DNA of 51,102 bases from the NCBI GenBank assembly GCA_020630395.1, contig JAHDBM010000013.1, forward strand, positions 1 through 51,102. The letters run 5' to 3'. A program made the translations under genes and the position numbers. Below, piece by piece: positions 33,656-43,444 of this stretch (the first letter of the stretch is position 1; the number at the start of each line of letters is the position of its first letter). Under the pieces are notes generated by a model. That model was not told the DNA's origin. It saw only the letters and a list, made by a program, of their open reading frames with translations, and searched no databases. The stretch comes from Flavobacteriales bacterium. GTDB lineage: Bacteria > Bacteroidota > Bacteroidia > Flavobacteriales_D > CAJJDF01.

Positions 33656-36493
33656 ATGAAAACATATATATTAATCATAGTATGGTTAAGTTTTACAGTA
33701 AATATTGTTGCCCAAACTAACAACAATGGTAAGCTTGACTTAATAACAGAGTTTTCTTCTATAAAGAAAGTTAAAATGACTATGGATGATGGCACACTGC
33801 TATCAACTCATGTTTATTTGCCTGAAATCTCTGATTCTATATCAGCCACTATTGATGTAGGTGGTACAAATTACACAATTGAAATCGTACCTAAAGGAAC
33901 TCAATTATTTGTTTATGATTCGGTTAATGGCTCTATAAATACTAACCCTTATCAACTACCAACCGTATTTACAAGAACTCCTTACGATAAAGATACATTT
34001 GATGTTTTTGGTATTTACATGAATTTTTTAGGTTTTAATTATATACTGCAGGACATGAGAGGTAGATATGATTCTGAAGGAGTTTACCATCCTATGTATA
34101 GTGATGGTTGGTCAAAAAATGAGTACCATCCCAACACACATAGTCCATTAGACATTACATTACCTTCAGACCCAAGAAATGCCAATAAACATGAAGATGG
34201 CAAAAATTCAATTTACTACATTCTTGATAGCTTAAATACTTGGTATGATCTTGATGGAGACGGCATTAAAGAAACCAATGATAGAGTTTCAAATGGATCG
34301 ATCGCTATGTTTGGTGGTTCGGCTCTTGGTAATACTCAATATCAAGCCGCTTCTTGTATACAAAATGACACTCGTACAGATGGAATAAAAGGATTAGTAC
34401 CTATTGTAGCTACAAATGAGCATTTTAATAGTGTATTACAACATAATGGTGTATTTAGGCAAGCCCTTGTGGAAGGATGGATAACTGGTCAACTTAATCA
34501 TAATGTAGATACAAATCTTTTATCGCTAGATTCTAGCATACACAATAACATACATACCATTTTTGATTATGGTTCTAAACATCCAGATAGTATTATTGCT
34601 ACAGGTGTAGATTTTGCATCTTCTTTAAAAGACCATAATGGGTATACAGGAATGTATCCTAATAGTAAAATTAGATCCAGTTTAAATGCTAGTTTTGCAC
34701 CAATTAATGCGCTAGGTAATGCTGATTCTTTAGGAACCTACAGTAGGTATTCTAATCTTGAAGTCCCCATATATCACCTCACAGGTTGGTGGGATATTTT
34801 TATTGATGGACAAATAGATACATACAATAAAGTAATGCAACATACTTCTTTGCAAACACAAAAAAATCAAAAATTAGTAATTGGACCATGGACACATGAC
34901 ATGATTGCAACCGATTCATCTGGAGATCTTAAATTCCCAAACTCCATTTATGATATAAAAGTTGGAAATAGAGAAGTTTTAGCAAATAGTTTTAATGAGC
35001 TTTTAGATGGTGAACTTGTTAGTTGGTTTAGATATTTATTAAACTATGACAGTGCTAAATACTTAGGTGAACCAAAGGTATTGTTGAAAGAAAGCAGTAA
35101 ATGGCAAAATATTGGGGCTTTTGATATTAGAATTCCTGCTCAAGATCATTATATTTCGTACAGTGATTTTATTAATTTTTTATCTGGCTATAGCGACCTA
35201 AAACAAGTTCCTGTTGAATTAGACAATGGTTCTTCAACAAACACAATACTTTACGATATCCCTACTGATACTAATAATAGACAACCAGGATCTAGCCCTG
35301 TTAATTTTCCTGCTAGTGAAATTGTTGACTACACTAATATTCCTAATATTCGTTATTATGTAACAGGTCCTATTAATGATGGCATAGGGCAAAACTCATC
35401 AGTTGGAAATTATTGGGAGTCTTGTGATCATTTCCCTAGATGGTGGGGAGTAAAAGACTCAACTCTTTACTTACACAGTAATGGCTCATTAAATGGAGTT
35501 GCTCCAATTACTCCAGAAGCCCCTATTACTTACCTACATGACCCTGAAGATCCTGTTAAAACTGTTGGAGGTGGTAATTTAGTTATTGAATTACCTCATA
35601 GTGGAAGAGATAATACTGGTCCATTAAACCTTGCAGACTCTAATATTGATACCTTAACTTTAAACAGACCTGATGTTATACATTTTGAAACTGGACTAAT
35701 TCAAGATTCATTAAAAATTGTTGGTATACCATCAGCTAAAATTTATGCATCAAGTAATCCAACTTCTGGACCAAGTGGACCTACAGATACTGATTTCTTC
35801 ATTCGTATTTTAGATGTTTATCCTAACGGTAAAGAAATTTTTGTTGTAGAAGGAGCTGTAAACGCAAGAGCAAGAGATTATGCTAAACAATTAGCTACAG
35901 GGACTGAAAACATCAATATCCCATATTCAAATATTAATCCGGGGCAAGTATATGAATATGAATTTAACCTATTGCCAATAGCTTACACATTTGGTCATAA
36001 TCATAAAATGAAAGTTCTTATTAGTAGTTCTAATTGGCCAAGATATCAATCTAATCCTAACATACCTATTGAAAACGGAGACTTTTTTAGAAGAACCCCT
36101 GGTGATGGGAAAACATATAATTATTTAGGTAATGTTTACAGCCCAAGAACAGCTCAGCAAAGTATTCAATTCTCACCAAACTATCCAACTCAAATTACCA
36201 TACCTTATTTTGATGGCTACACTGGCATTGGAATAAACGAAAATCTTTTAGCAAAAGATAATTGGAACCTTTTTCCTAATCCTGCTTCATCAAAAATTAC
36301 GGTAGATTCTAAAACATATAAAGACTTTTATGATATCACGATATATGATATAAGCGGAAAAGAAATCATAACAGCCAATCATAATTTTTCATCTGCATCT
36401 ATTGATATTAATAGACTAAAAAAAGGAATGTATATCGTACTTATTTCCAATAATACTGGAATACTATCGTCTAAAAAATTACTTGTTAACTAA
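33656..36493 (+). CDS. Secreted CocE/NonD-family (S15) hydrolase with T9SS type A sorting domain
   Basis: This 945 aa protein has signal peptide MKTYILIIVWLSFTVNIVAQ. The alpha/beta-hydrolase part has TRTPYDKDTF near residue 100, the nucleophile motif FGGSALG with Ser222, Asp380 in TGWWDIF and His414 in GPWTHDM. A beta-rich S15 C-terminal jelly-roll domain follows (about 560-850, with DTDFFIRILDVYPNG). The last 80 residues (NWNLFPNPASSKITV to the terminal SKKLLVN) are the type A sorting domain. The family hydrolyses peptides, beta-lactam-like amides or esters. The usual nucleophile elbow is GxSYxG; here the Tyr is Ala, so the oxyanion environment may differ. It is on one mRNA with the preceding T9SS gene. 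Confidence 0.85.
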   Translation: MKTYILIIVWLSFTVNIVAQTNNNGKLDLITEFSSIKKVKMTMDDGTLLSTHVYLPEISDSISATIDVGGTNYTIEIVPKGTQLFVYDSVNGSINTNPYQLPTVFTRTPYDKDTFDVFGIYMNFLGFNYILQDMRGRYDSEGVYHPMYSDGWSKNEYHPNTHSPLDITLPSDPRNANKHEDGKNSIYYILDSLNTWYDLDGDGIKETNDRVSNGSIAMFGGSALGNTQYQAASCIQNDTRTDGIKGLVPIVATNEHFNSVLQHNGVFRQALVEGWITGQLNHNVDTNLLSLDSSIHNNIHTIFDYGSKHPDSIIATGVDFASSLKDHNGYTGMYPNSKIRSSLNASFAPINALGNADSLGTYSRYSNLEVPIYHLTGWWDIFIDGQIDTYNKVMQHTSLQTQKNQKLVIGPWTHDMIATDSSGDLKFPNSIYDIKVGNREVLANSFNELLDGELVSWFRYLLNYDSAKYLGEPKVLLKESSKWQNIGAFDIRIPAQDHYISYSDFINFLSGYSDLKQVPVELDNGSSTNTILYDIPTDTNNRQPGSSPVNFPASEIVDYTNIPNIRYYVTGPINDGIGQNSSVGNYWESCDHFPRWWGVKDSTLYLHSNGSLNGVAPITPEAPITYLHDPEDPVKTVGGGNLVIELPHSGRDNTGPLNLADSNIDTLTLNRPDVIHFETGLIQDSLKIVGIPSAKIYASSNPTSGPSGPTDTDFFIRILDVYPNGKEIFVVEGAVNARARDYAKQLATGTENINIPYSNINPGQVYEYEFNLLPIAYTFGHNHKMKVLISSSNWPRYQSNPNIPIENGDFFRRTPGDGKTYNYLGNVYSPRTAQQSIQFSPNYPTQITIPYFDGYTGIGINENLLAKDNWNLFPNPASSKITVDSKTYKDFYDITIYDISGKEIITANHNFSSASIDINRLKKGMYIVLISNNTGILSSKKLLVN

Positions 36494-36496
36494 AAA

Positions 36497-36943
36497 ATGG
36501 ACAAGAAATCAATAAAACAATACTGTTTAAATCATTTAAAAGAAAAAAGTGATGTTCTTGTTCATGCTATTAATGAAGCTCAAGCTTCTGCAAATAGCAA
36601 TACCAAAAGTTCAGCTGGAGATAAACACGAAACTTCACGAGCTATGGCGCAATTAGAAAATGAAAGACTTAAAAAGCAACTTCATCAACTCAATAAATTA
36701 AATGAGGCACTTAAAGCTATACCTATTGAACAGCATACTGATAGCATACAACTAGGCTCAATAGCTGAAACAAGTGCTGGGTCCTTTTTTATCTCAATTG
36801 GCTTGGGCAAAATTATGTGTAACAATGAAGAATTTTTTGTTGTACCTCTTCATTCTCCCGTAGGAAAGCAACTCGCCAACAAAAAAGAAGGAGATTCTTT
36901 CGTTTTTAATAATAACCAAGAATCAATTCTAAAACTTTACTAA
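36497..36943 (+). CDS. GreA/GreB C-terminal-domain-like protein
   Basis: This 148 aa protein has a helical Lys/Glu-rich N-terminal part (about 1-75, with ETSRAMAQLENERLKKQLHQL) that may form a coiled coil. A C-terminal part (about 80-148), with LGSIAETSAGSFFISIGLG and PLHSPVGKQLANKKEGDSF, resembles the FKBP-like domain of Gre factors. A classic Gre has an acidic tip on its coiled coil (D-E pair), but such a tip is not evident. Relatives in Bacteroidota are often labelled 3-oxoacyl-ACP synthase, which the sequence does not support. It follows the CocE gene by 3 bases and precedes a strong terminator. It may bind RNA polymerase; this is inference. Confidence 0.55.
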   Translation: MDKKSIKQYCLNHLKEKSDVLVHAINEAQASANSNTKSSAGDKHETSRAMAQLENERLKKQLHQLNKLNEALKAIPIEQHTDSIQLGSIAETSAGSFFISIGLGKIMCNNEEFFVVPLHSPVGKQLANKKEGDSFVFNNNQESILKLY

Positions 36944-36956
36944 TTTATAAGAATCA

Positions 36957-36988
36957 AAAAAGGTGAGTTATAAATAACTCACCTTTTT
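36957..36988. terminator. Bidirectional intrinsic terminator
   Basis: The arms AAAAAGGTGAGTTA (36957-36970) and TAACTCACCTTTTT (36975-36988) form a perfect 14-bp stem around a TAAA loop. The A-run and T-run on the two sides make it work in both directions. It separates the GreA-like gene (+) from the MscS gene (-), which converge here. Confidence 0.9.
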
Positions 36989-37013
36989 CTTTGTTATTAA
37001 CCACTAATATTTA

Positions 37014-37898
37014 TTAGTTGTTTTTCATGTGTACTACTCTTTGTTCAAATGGCGCTTCATATCCAGCATCTCCTAAAGCCTTTACAATTTCCTCTCTCAT
37101 TCCCCAATATACATCCCAGTAATCAGCTACAGTTGTATAAGGTAACGCAACCAATTGAATATTATTATTTGTTAATTCACTAACATAAACTGTTGGAGCT
37201 GGATCTTGTAGTACAATTGGTGAAGATTTAAGTACATTAAGCGCTATTTCTTTTGCTTTTTCAACATCAGACCCATATCTAATAGCAAAATTAAAATCAG
37301 CACGTACATTTCCTATTTTAGAATAATTCTTAATGTTACCTGATAATAATGGCCCGTTAGGTATAAAAACTGTTTTATTTTGAAAAGTTTCTATCTCCGT
37401 TACAAAAACTGATAATTCTCTTACAAAACCTAATTCGCCTTGAACTTCTATTAAATCTCCATTTTTGTATGGTCTAAATATTAACAATAAAATTCCTGAC
37501 GCGAAGTTGCCTAAAGCCCCTTGAAGTGCCATACCAATTGCAAATGCTAACGCTCCAAGTAATGCTACAAAAGAAGCTGTTTCGATTCCTAATTTAGATG
37601 CTATTGCAATTAACAACACTGCTTTTAACACAAAGCCAATTAAAGTTAATAAAAACGGCTGTAAGGTTGTGTCTAATTGTCTTTTTTCAAAAAGTCTTCC
37701 AAGACCTTTCATTACCAAACGAATAATCCAAAAACCAACAATTAAGGTTAATATAGCTCCTAGAACTTTAGGCCCATATTCCCACCCAAATGCTTTTAAT
37801 TGAGATAAAATATCTGATCCTGCTCCACCTGCAACATTTCCAACATGTTCTAATGGATTTAAACTTCCTTCTTGTAAAAAGAATAATAATGATTTCAT
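37014..37898 (-). CDS. MscS-family small-conductance mechanosensitive channel
   Basis: This 294 aa inner-membrane channel has three hydrophobic segments: about 37-62, 78-101 and 104-125. The third is Gly/Ala-rich (ALLGALAFAIGMALQGALGNFASG) as in the MscS pore helix. The beta domain follows with FRPYKNGDLIEVQGELGFV and the C-terminal alpha/beta domain contains IPNGPLLSGNIKNYS. It opens on hypoosmotic shock to release ions and small solutes. It lies 89 bases downstream of recF on the same strand and converges with the GreA-like gene. Confidence 0.92.
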   Translation of the reverse strand: MKSLLFFLQEGSLNPLEHVGNVAGGAGSDILSQLKAFGWEYGPKVLGAILTLIVGFWIIRLVMKGLGRLFEKRQLDTTLQPFLLTLIGFVLKAVLLIAIASKLGIETASFVALLGALAFAIGMALQGALGNFASGILLLIFRPYKNGDLIEVQGELGFVRELSVFVTEIETFQNKTVFIPNGPLLSGNIKNYSKIGNVRADFNFAIRYGSDVEKAKEIALNVLKSSPIVLQDPAPTVYVSELTNNNIQLVALPYTTVADYWDVYWGMREEIVKALGDAGYEAPFEQRVVHMKNN

Positions 37899-37953
37899 AG
37901 TTTTTTATATAGATTTAGTTTATACAAAATAACACATTGAAAAGTTAATATAA

Positions 37954-37974
37954 TGTTATCACAAAAAGATAACA
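37954..37974. other. Short inverted repeat between recF and the MscS gene
   Basis: TGTTATC (37954-37960) and GATAACA (37968-37974) pair perfectly around a 7-nt loop. It lies just after the recF stop in the direction of transcription. No T-run follows, so it is a weak terminator at best. Confidence 0.3.
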
Positions 37975-37987
37975 CTTTATTAACCTC

Positions 37988-39085
37988 CTATTTAATAGCC
38001 CCATTCTTTACAATGAATGTTTTGCAGTGGTATTTTTTTTTCTTGAAAAATTCGGATAATCTACTTTCATCAGTATCTGTTATAAATACTTGTCCAAAAT
38101 TGTCTTTTGTAATAGCACTCATAAGCTCGGCTATTCTTTCCTCATCAAGTTTATCGTATATATCATCTAACAAAAGAATGGGTTTATGATATGATTTCTC
38201 TTCAATGAATTTATAATGAGCCAATTTTAATGCTATAAGATATGTTTTTTGTTGCCCTTGACTCCCAAATTTTTTTAATGACTTTTCACCCAGCTTAAAA
38301 ACATAATCATCTTTATGAATACCAATATTCGTATATGCACTATATCGATCTTTTGTATTATTAATAGTTAATAATTCTTTAAAGTCTCCATCTAATAAAT
38401 GACTTCTATATGCTAAATAAACTTCTTCTTTTCCTTTAGATATTTTTTTATAGTGCTTATTAAATATTGGAATAAATAAATCAATGAACTCTCTTCTAGT
38501 GTTAAATACTTTTTCTCCATACTCTATTAATTGATCATCCCAAACCTCTAGAGAAGTAGCATCAAATTGTCTTGCTTCTTGAAATTGTTTTAATAGTGCA
38601 TTTCTTTGTGCTAACACTTTGTTATAATGAATCAAATCTTTTAAATATTCAGGATTATATTGTGATATAATATGATCAATATACTTTCTTCTCGTATCGC
38701 TACCATCTAATATTAAATTACCATCTATGGGAGAAATCATAACCGTATTAATATACCCTATATGTTCTGATAATCTCTCATAATCAACTTTTCCTTTTTT
38801 AAAGACCTTTTTTCTACCTCTTTTTACTCCGCAGTAAATCTTTTCTTTCTCTTCATCTCTTATAAACTCCCCTTCTAATACAAAAAAGTCTTCACCATCA
38901 TTAATGTTTTGAGAATCTATTGGATTAAAAAAACTTTTGCAATTAGATAAATAGTATATCGCATCTAATACATTGGTCTTTCCCATTCCATTTTTCCCCA
39001 CAAAACAATTAACTTGAGGAGATAATTGAATAGATAATTCCTTATAATTCTTATAATTTATTAGTGATAACTTATCTAAATGCAC
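37988..39085 (-). CDS. recF: DNA replication and repair protein RecF
   Basis: This 365 aa SMC-like ATPase loads RecA at single-strand gaps. It has N-terminal LDKLSLINYKNYKELSI, Walker A GKNGMGKT (residues 30-37), a central helical arm (about 150-250), the signature KFGSQGQQKT (about 271-280) and Walker B PILLLDDIYDKLD (about 308-320). The start is GTG at 39085; the residues MHLDKL match the family start. It is divergently transcribed from the TPR membrane protein gene, with 88 bases between them. It is not near dnaA/dnaN in this window, as is common in Bacteroidota. Confidence 0.95.
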   Translation of the reverse strand: MHLDKLSLINYKNYKELSIQLSPQVNCFVGKNGMGKTNVLDAIYYLSNCKSFFNPIDSQNINDGEDFFVLEGEFIRDEEKEKIYCGVKRGRKKVFKKGKVDYERLSEHIGYINTVMISPIDGNLILDGSDTRRKYIDHIISQYNPEYLKDLIHYNKVLAQRNALLKQFQEARQFDATSLEVWDDQLIEYGEKVFNTRREFIDLFIPIFNKHYKKISKGKEEVYLAYRSHLLDGDFKELLTINNTKDRYSAYTNIGIHKDDYVFKLGEKSLKKFGSQGQQKTYLIALKLAHYKFIEEKSYHKPILLLDDIYDKLDEERIAELMSAITKDNFGQVFITDTDESRLSEFFKKKKYHCKTFIVKNGAIK

Positions 39086-39147
39086 TTACTAACAGCTGTT
39101 GATTAAAATTAATGAGTATAAATATCCTAATAATTAACAAAAAAATA

Positions 39148-39155
39148 TATTTTTG
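39148..39155 (+). promoter_or_regulatory. Bacteroidota -7 promoter box for the TPR-ribH operon
   Basis: TATTTTTG fits TAnnTTTG exactly and ends 18 bases before the ATG at 39174. No clear TTG is found at the -33 distance. Confidence 0.45.
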
Positions 39156-39173
39156 TGCTTCAAATAATATATA

Positions 39174-39845
39174 ATGGCAGACTTAGAAAATTTTGACGGA
39201 CAGGAACTTTTAGATAAAGTACAAGAAAAATTCGAAGCTAATAAAAAATATGTTTACATAGCTTTAGCTGCTATTGTACTAATAATTGGTGGTTTTTGGT
39301 GGTTCAGAAAAAGCAATGCTGAACAAAACATGAAAGCCAATAATGAAATTTGGAAGCCTGAATTTGATTTTGCAAAAGATTCATTTAATCTAGCTATTAA
39401 TGGAGGTATAAATCCTCAAGGATATCCTACTCCAGGATTTGCAAATATAGCGAATAAGTATAGCGGTACTGACGCAGGACAAATTGCTCAATATAGTGTT
39501 GGTGTAGGTCATTTAAACATGGGTAATTTTGATGCTGCTATTGAAGCTCTTGAAGATGTAAGTTTTGATGATGAAATCCTAGGTGCAGTAGCCAAAGGTG
39601 CATTAGGTGATGCTTACTACGAAAAAGGATTAATTGATAAGGCAATAAGTTCTTACAAAGCAGCTATCGATCATTCTAAAAATGAATTTACAGCTCCAAT
39701 TTACTTAAAGAAATTAGCTTCAGCTCAAGAAGATGCAGGAGATACACAAGATGCAGTAGAATCTTACAAAAGAATTAAAAATGACTTTCCTACTTCTAAT
39801 GAAGCTAACGGAATCGAAAAAAATATTGCTAGACTAGAAAAATAA
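39174..39845 (+). CDS. TPR membrane protein, YfgM-like
   Basis: This 223 aa protein has a cytosolic N-terminus ([22 protein letters not shown]), one membrane helix at about 26-43 ([18 protein letters not shown]) and a periplasmic TPR domain. The repeats are visible as [40 protein letters not shown] and [19 protein letters not shown]. The layout is that of YfgM/BamD-like ancillary proteins with a role at the Sec translocon or as chaperone partner. Its stop overlaps the ribH start by one base (TAATG), a constant arrangement in several Bacteroidota, though I cannot verify this here. Confidence 0.82.
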   Translation: MADLENFDGQELLDKVQEKFEANKKYVYIALAAIVLIIGGFWWFRKSNAEQNMKANNEIWKPEFDFAKDSFNLAINGGINPQGYPTPGFANIANKYSGTDAGQIAQYSVGVGHLNMGNFDAAIEALEDVSFDDEILGAVAKGALGDAYYEKGLIDKAISSYKAAIDHSKNEFTAPIYLKKLASAQEDAGDTQDAVESYKRIKNDFPTSNEANGIEKNIARLEK

Positions 39846-40339
39846 TGGCTACAGCAAACACAAACTTATCCTATTACGATAAAGACACAATCCCGAATGG
39901 AAGCGATTTTTCATTCGGGATTGTTGTTTCTGAATGGAATCCTAAAATTACAGGAGGACTATTAAAAGGAGCTAAAGATACACTCATAGAAAACGGAGTT
40001 AAGGAAGAAAACATTCATATTCATTGGTTGCCAGGCACTTTCGAATTGCCATTAGGAGCACAAACACTATTCGAAAACACTGATGTAGATGGACAAATTG
40101 CCATTGGTAGCGTTATACAAGGAGAAACAAAACATTTCGATTTTGTATGTGATGCTGTAACACAAGGTTTAACTGATGTTAATTTAACATATAATAAACC
40201 TGTTGTATTTTGTGTGTTAACAGATAATAACATGCAACAAGCTATTGACAGATCGGGAGGAAAACATGGAAACAAAGGTATTGAATGTGCTATTGCTGCT
40301 ATTAAAATGGTGGATTTTCAAAGAAGATTAAGGGAGTAA
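39845..40339 (+). CDS. ribH: 6,7-dimethyl-8-ribityllumazine synthase
   Basis: This 164 aa enzyme makes lumazine from ribitylaminouracil and dihydroxybutanone phosphate, the penultimate step of riboflavin synthesis. It has [20 protein letters not shown] (about residues 24-43), the substrate loop [27 protein letters not shown] with the catalytic His and [15 protein letters not shown] near the C-terminus. Length is standard. Translation is probably coupled to the TPR gene (TAATG). No FMN riboswitch is seen upstream. Confidence 0.95.
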   Translation: MATANTNLSYYDKDTIPNGSDFSFGIVVSEWNPKITGGLLKGAKDTLIENGVKEENIHIHWLPGTFELPLGAQTLFENTDVDGQIAIGSVIQGETKHFDFVCDAVTQGLTDVNLTYNKPVVFCVLTDNNMQQAIDRSGGKHGNKGIECAIAAIKMVDFQRRLRE

Positions 40340-40424
40340 TTATAGTTCATTTAAAATTATTGCAACTTCATTAAACATTATTGCATCCTAACATTTGTTA
40401 GGCAACTACCCCATTTTTTTTATC

Positions 40425-40473
40425 GTTATTTATTAAACAGGAACAACCTTACTAACCTGTATTAATAAATAAC
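40425..40473 (+). promoter_or_regulatory. Long hairpin ending two bases before the adhesin start codon
   Basis: GTTATTTATTAAACAGG (40425-40441) pairs with CCTGTATTAATAAATAAC (40456-40473): 12 bp, a single bulged A at 40461, then 5 bp, with a 14-nt loop. The ATG is at 40476. In the mRNA this stem would lie on the ribosome landing site. It could also end ribH transcripts, but there is no T-run after it. An 8-T stretch precedes it. Confidence 0.6.
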
Positions 40474-40475
40474 AC

Positions 40476-43439
40476 ATGAAAACATTCTTTCTCCTTTTAA
40501 TAATTTGTTTACCGTTTATAACAAATTCTCAAACAACAAATTTAAATACATTTGATAACAAACAAATTCATGAAGCAGAACATGTATTCGAAAAATTTAA
40601 AACTGAATTTAATTTAGACGCAAAAATTTTAGCGCCTACCCCTCAAAATGGCTACTCAACTCTAGATCAAAAAATATTTTCTAATTATATCTACAATGAA
40701 CTTTTCAAATTAAACCCGTTAATTGATGTTATAGAAAAAAAGCAAACTCCAGAACAATTAATTGATATCTACACTAATAAATTAAAGGTGTTATTTAAGA
40801 ATCAAAATACTTATCGTGATTTTAATACATATAAAACAAACTATTTAAACAGCTATCAAACACAGGTTAACAGTCAAAATAATGCAGGGAGAACAGCTGG
40901 ACAACCTTGTGTAAATATTGATGTAGAAGATGGAACATTTAATGGGTGGGACGCAACATTTGGGAGATCTTGCAGAACTGGAAACAGGTGTTACAACCAA
41001 ACAGCTATTGGCACAAATGCTAATCACACTATAATGAATGGAGCTGGTAATGACCCTGATGTTCCTGCATTAAATGTACAAAGTCCATTTGGTGGAAATA
41101 ATACCATTAGATTAGGAGACCTTGATGATGGTAATGGTGCTGCTACTGTTGCACACACTTTTCTAGTAACCGCTAATCAACCTATTTTTACCTATGCTTT
41201 TGCAGTAGCACTTGAAGATAATGGACATGACATTGAAGAACAGCCTTTTTTCGCCATTGATTTTTTCGATCAAAATGGAGCACCAATCAATAATTGCGGC
41301 ACATATTATGTAGCAGCTGGTGCCGGAAATCCGGGCTTTCAAAACGGACCAGGAATATGGGAGTGGAAAGATTGGGCTTCAATATACCTAGATATGAGTG
41401 CTTACATTGGTACGAATGTAACTATTCTATTTACTATTTCTGATTGTGATCAAGGAGGACATGAAGGCAGAGCATATATAGATGCTGAATGTCTTGATCC
41501 AGAAATTACATACGCTCCAAACTGTAATGGAAGAACATTAGTAGCTCCTCCTGGTTTATGGCAATACCAATGGAAAGATGCAAATGGAAATCCAGTGGGT
41601 AACAACCAAACACTTGATATTAATATAGCCGGTAGATATTCTGTAGATTTAATTTCTGAATCAGGCTGTGTAGTAACGTTAGACACATTAGCTACCATAC
41701 TTACTCCTTTATCAATTAATCATATATCTCAAGATATTTCTTGTAATGGACTAGCTGATGGATCTATCACCATAAATGCAAATGATGGTACTCCTCCATA
41801 TCAATATAGTATAGATAATGGAGTAACTTTCCAGAATGTAAATATTTTTAATGGTTTAGCTGATGGAAATTATCAAATTGTAGTAATGGATGCAGCAGGA
41901 TGTACTGAAAATGGTTTAGAAACAATAAACGAACCTACACCTATTGTTATTAATGAAATTCATACTGATGCCAGTTGTAATAATATTTGTGATGGTAGCA
42001 TAACATTGAATGTTGCTGGTGGTACTGTTGTAGGACTATATAGCTATGTTTGGAATGGTGCTGCAGCTTGTCCATGTGCTGCTCAAAACAACTTATGTGA
42101 TGGTCCATATACAATTGATGTGAGTGATGACAATGGTTGTACATCATCCATTACTGTTAATATTGATGAACCAACTCCAGTAATATTGAGCTCAAGTAAT
42201 GATACTACTATATGTAATGGTGCTACTGTTAATAGAGTTGCTAATATGATAGGAGGAACTGCTCCTTATACTTATACATGGAATAACGGAGCACTTATTT
42301 TTAATGGAGATAATGTTACCGTAACACCAAATAACAATATTAATTTTATTATAACAGGTACTGATGCCAATGGTTGTTCAGAATCTAAAACATTAGACAT
42401 AACGGTTTTACCTTTGCTAAATGTTCAAGCATTCGCTAATCCACTAACGATATGTTCTGGAGATCAAGTTAATTTATCTGCTACTGGAACTGGAGGTCTT
42501 GCTCCTTATACTTACACATGGGATAATGGTATTGGTTTGGGACAAAATCAGGTAGTATCTCCATTAGTAACTACTACTTATACTGTTACTTTTGATGATG
42601 CTTGTGAAACCCCTCCTCTTACAGCCCCAATTACTGTTACTGTTAATCCACTACCAACTGTTATGTTTGATGCAGATCGTTATGAGGGATGTACGCCAAC
42701 TACAGTAAATTTTACCAATACTACTGATCCTTTAATGGTTGCGAATTGTACATGGAAATATGGTAATGGAACTTCATCAACAAATTGCACACCTGCTAGT
42801 GCTACTTATGATAATATAGGATGTTTTGATGTTCGGTTAATTGTAGAAACTCCTGATGGCTGTATTGATAGTTTAACACAATATAACTTTATCTGTAATC
42901 ATCCATATCCAGTAGCTGACTTTGAAGCTTCTCCATGGATAACGGATGTTTGGAGTACTGAAATTGAATTTACAAACACATCAACTTTAAACGATTATAA
43001 TTTTTGGACTTATGATGAAATAGCAAATTCTACAAGAATAGATTCTACTATTGTTTTTCCTGAAGATTACGGAAAAATATACGACATATGTCTCAAAGTT
43101 GAAACCGTTAATGGTTGTGCAGATTCTATTTGTAAACCTGTTGAAATTGAAGAAAGATCTTATTTCTTTGTTCCTAATACCTTTACCCCTGATGGAGATG
43201 GAAAAAATGATTATTTTGCTCCTGTTACAGTAGGAATAGATGATGACGGATATAACTTCAGTGTATTTAATAGATGGGGAGACCTACTATTCACAACTGA
43301 TCGAATAGGTGCGCAATGGGACGGAATGGATAGAGGAAAATTGGGGGTTCAAGACACTTATATCTGGAAAGTTCAAGCTATTCTATTAGAAACGGGTAAA
43401 AAAATTGAACAAAGAGGTCATGTTAACCTAGTTAGGTAA
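40476..43439 (+). CDS. Large secreted adhesin-like protein with SprB repeats and T9SS type B domain
   Basis: This 987 aa protein has signal peptide MKTFFLLLIICLPFITNS. An N-terminal region (about 140-340) looks like a beta-sandwich that ends in a Cys-rich part (SDCDQGGHEGRAYIDAECLD). Two SprB-type repeats follow (about 415-490 and 490-570), recognised by SCNGLADGSITINANDGTPPY and SCNNICDGSITLNVAGG. PKD/Ig-like domains (570-900; PYTYTWNNG, PYTYTWDNG, TPTTVNFTNTT) and the CHU_C sorting domain (FFVPNTFTPDGDGKNDYF, FNRWGDLLF, WDGMDRGK) complete it. SprB repeats occur in the gliding adhesins of Flavobacterium, so a surface adhesion or motility role is likely. A strong terminator lies after the gene and its start is next to a hairpin. 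Confidence 0.87.
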   Translation: MKTFFLLLIICLPFITNSQTTNLNTFDNKQIHEAEHVFEKFKTEFNLDAKILAPTPQNGYSTLDQKIFSNYIYNELFKLNPLIDVIEKKQTPEQLIDIYTNKLKVLFKNQNTYRDFNTYKTNYLNSYQTQVNSQNNAGRTAGQPCVNIDVEDGTFNGWDATFGRSCRTGNRCYNQTAIGTNANHTIMNGAGNDPDVPALNVQSPFGGNNTIRLGDLDDGNGAATVAHTFLVTANQPIFTYAFAVALEDNGHDIEEQPFFAIDFFDQNGAPINNCGTYYVAAGAGNPGFQNGPGIWEWKDWASIYLDMSAYIGTNVTILFTISDCDQGGHEGRAYIDAECLDPEITYAPNCNGRTLVAPPGLWQYQWKDANGNPVGNNQTLDINIAGRYSVDLISESGCVVTLDTLATILTPLSINHISQDISCNGLADGSITINANDGTPPYQYSIDNGVTFQNVNIFNGLADGNYQIVVMDAAGCTENGLETINEPTPIVINEIHTDASCNNICDGSITLNVAGGTVVGLYSYVWNGAAACPCAAQNNLCDGPYTIDVSDDNGCTSSITVNIDEPTPVILSSSNDTTICNGATVNRVANMIGGTAPYTYTWNNGALIFNGDNVTVTPNNNINFIITGTDANGCSESKTLDITVLPLLNVQAFANPLTICSGDQVNLSATGTGGLAPYTYTWDNGIGLGQNQVVSPLVTTTYTVTFDDACETPPLTAPITVTVNPLPTVMFDADRYEGCTPTTVNFTNTTDPLMVANCTWKYGNGTSSTNCTPASATYDNIGCFDVRLIVETPDGCIDSLTQYNFICNHPYPVADFEASPWITDVWSTEIEFTNTSTLNDYNFWTYDEIANSTRIDSTIVFPEDYGKIYDICLKVETVNGCADSICKPVEIEERSYFFVPNTFTPDGDGKNDYFAPVTVGIDDDGYNFSVFNRWGDLLFTTDRIGAQWDGMDRGKLGVQDTYIWKVQAILLETGKKIEQRGHVNLVR

Positions 43440-43444
43440 TAACA

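Noticed and set aside
40387-40402. CCTAAC/GTTAGG hairpin after ribH as a terminator
   Set aside because: The stem has only six base pairs and the T-run starts more than ten bases later, so it is too weak to list.
41950-42147. A His/Gln-rich minus-strand frame inside the adhesin gene
   Set aside because: The composition is a by-product of the repeated Asn/Asp/Gly/Thr codons on the coding strand.
41740-42660. Repeats in the adhesin gene as a CRISPR or recombination array
   Set aside because: They are imperfect protein-level SprB and PKD repeats with no constant spacer or palindrome.
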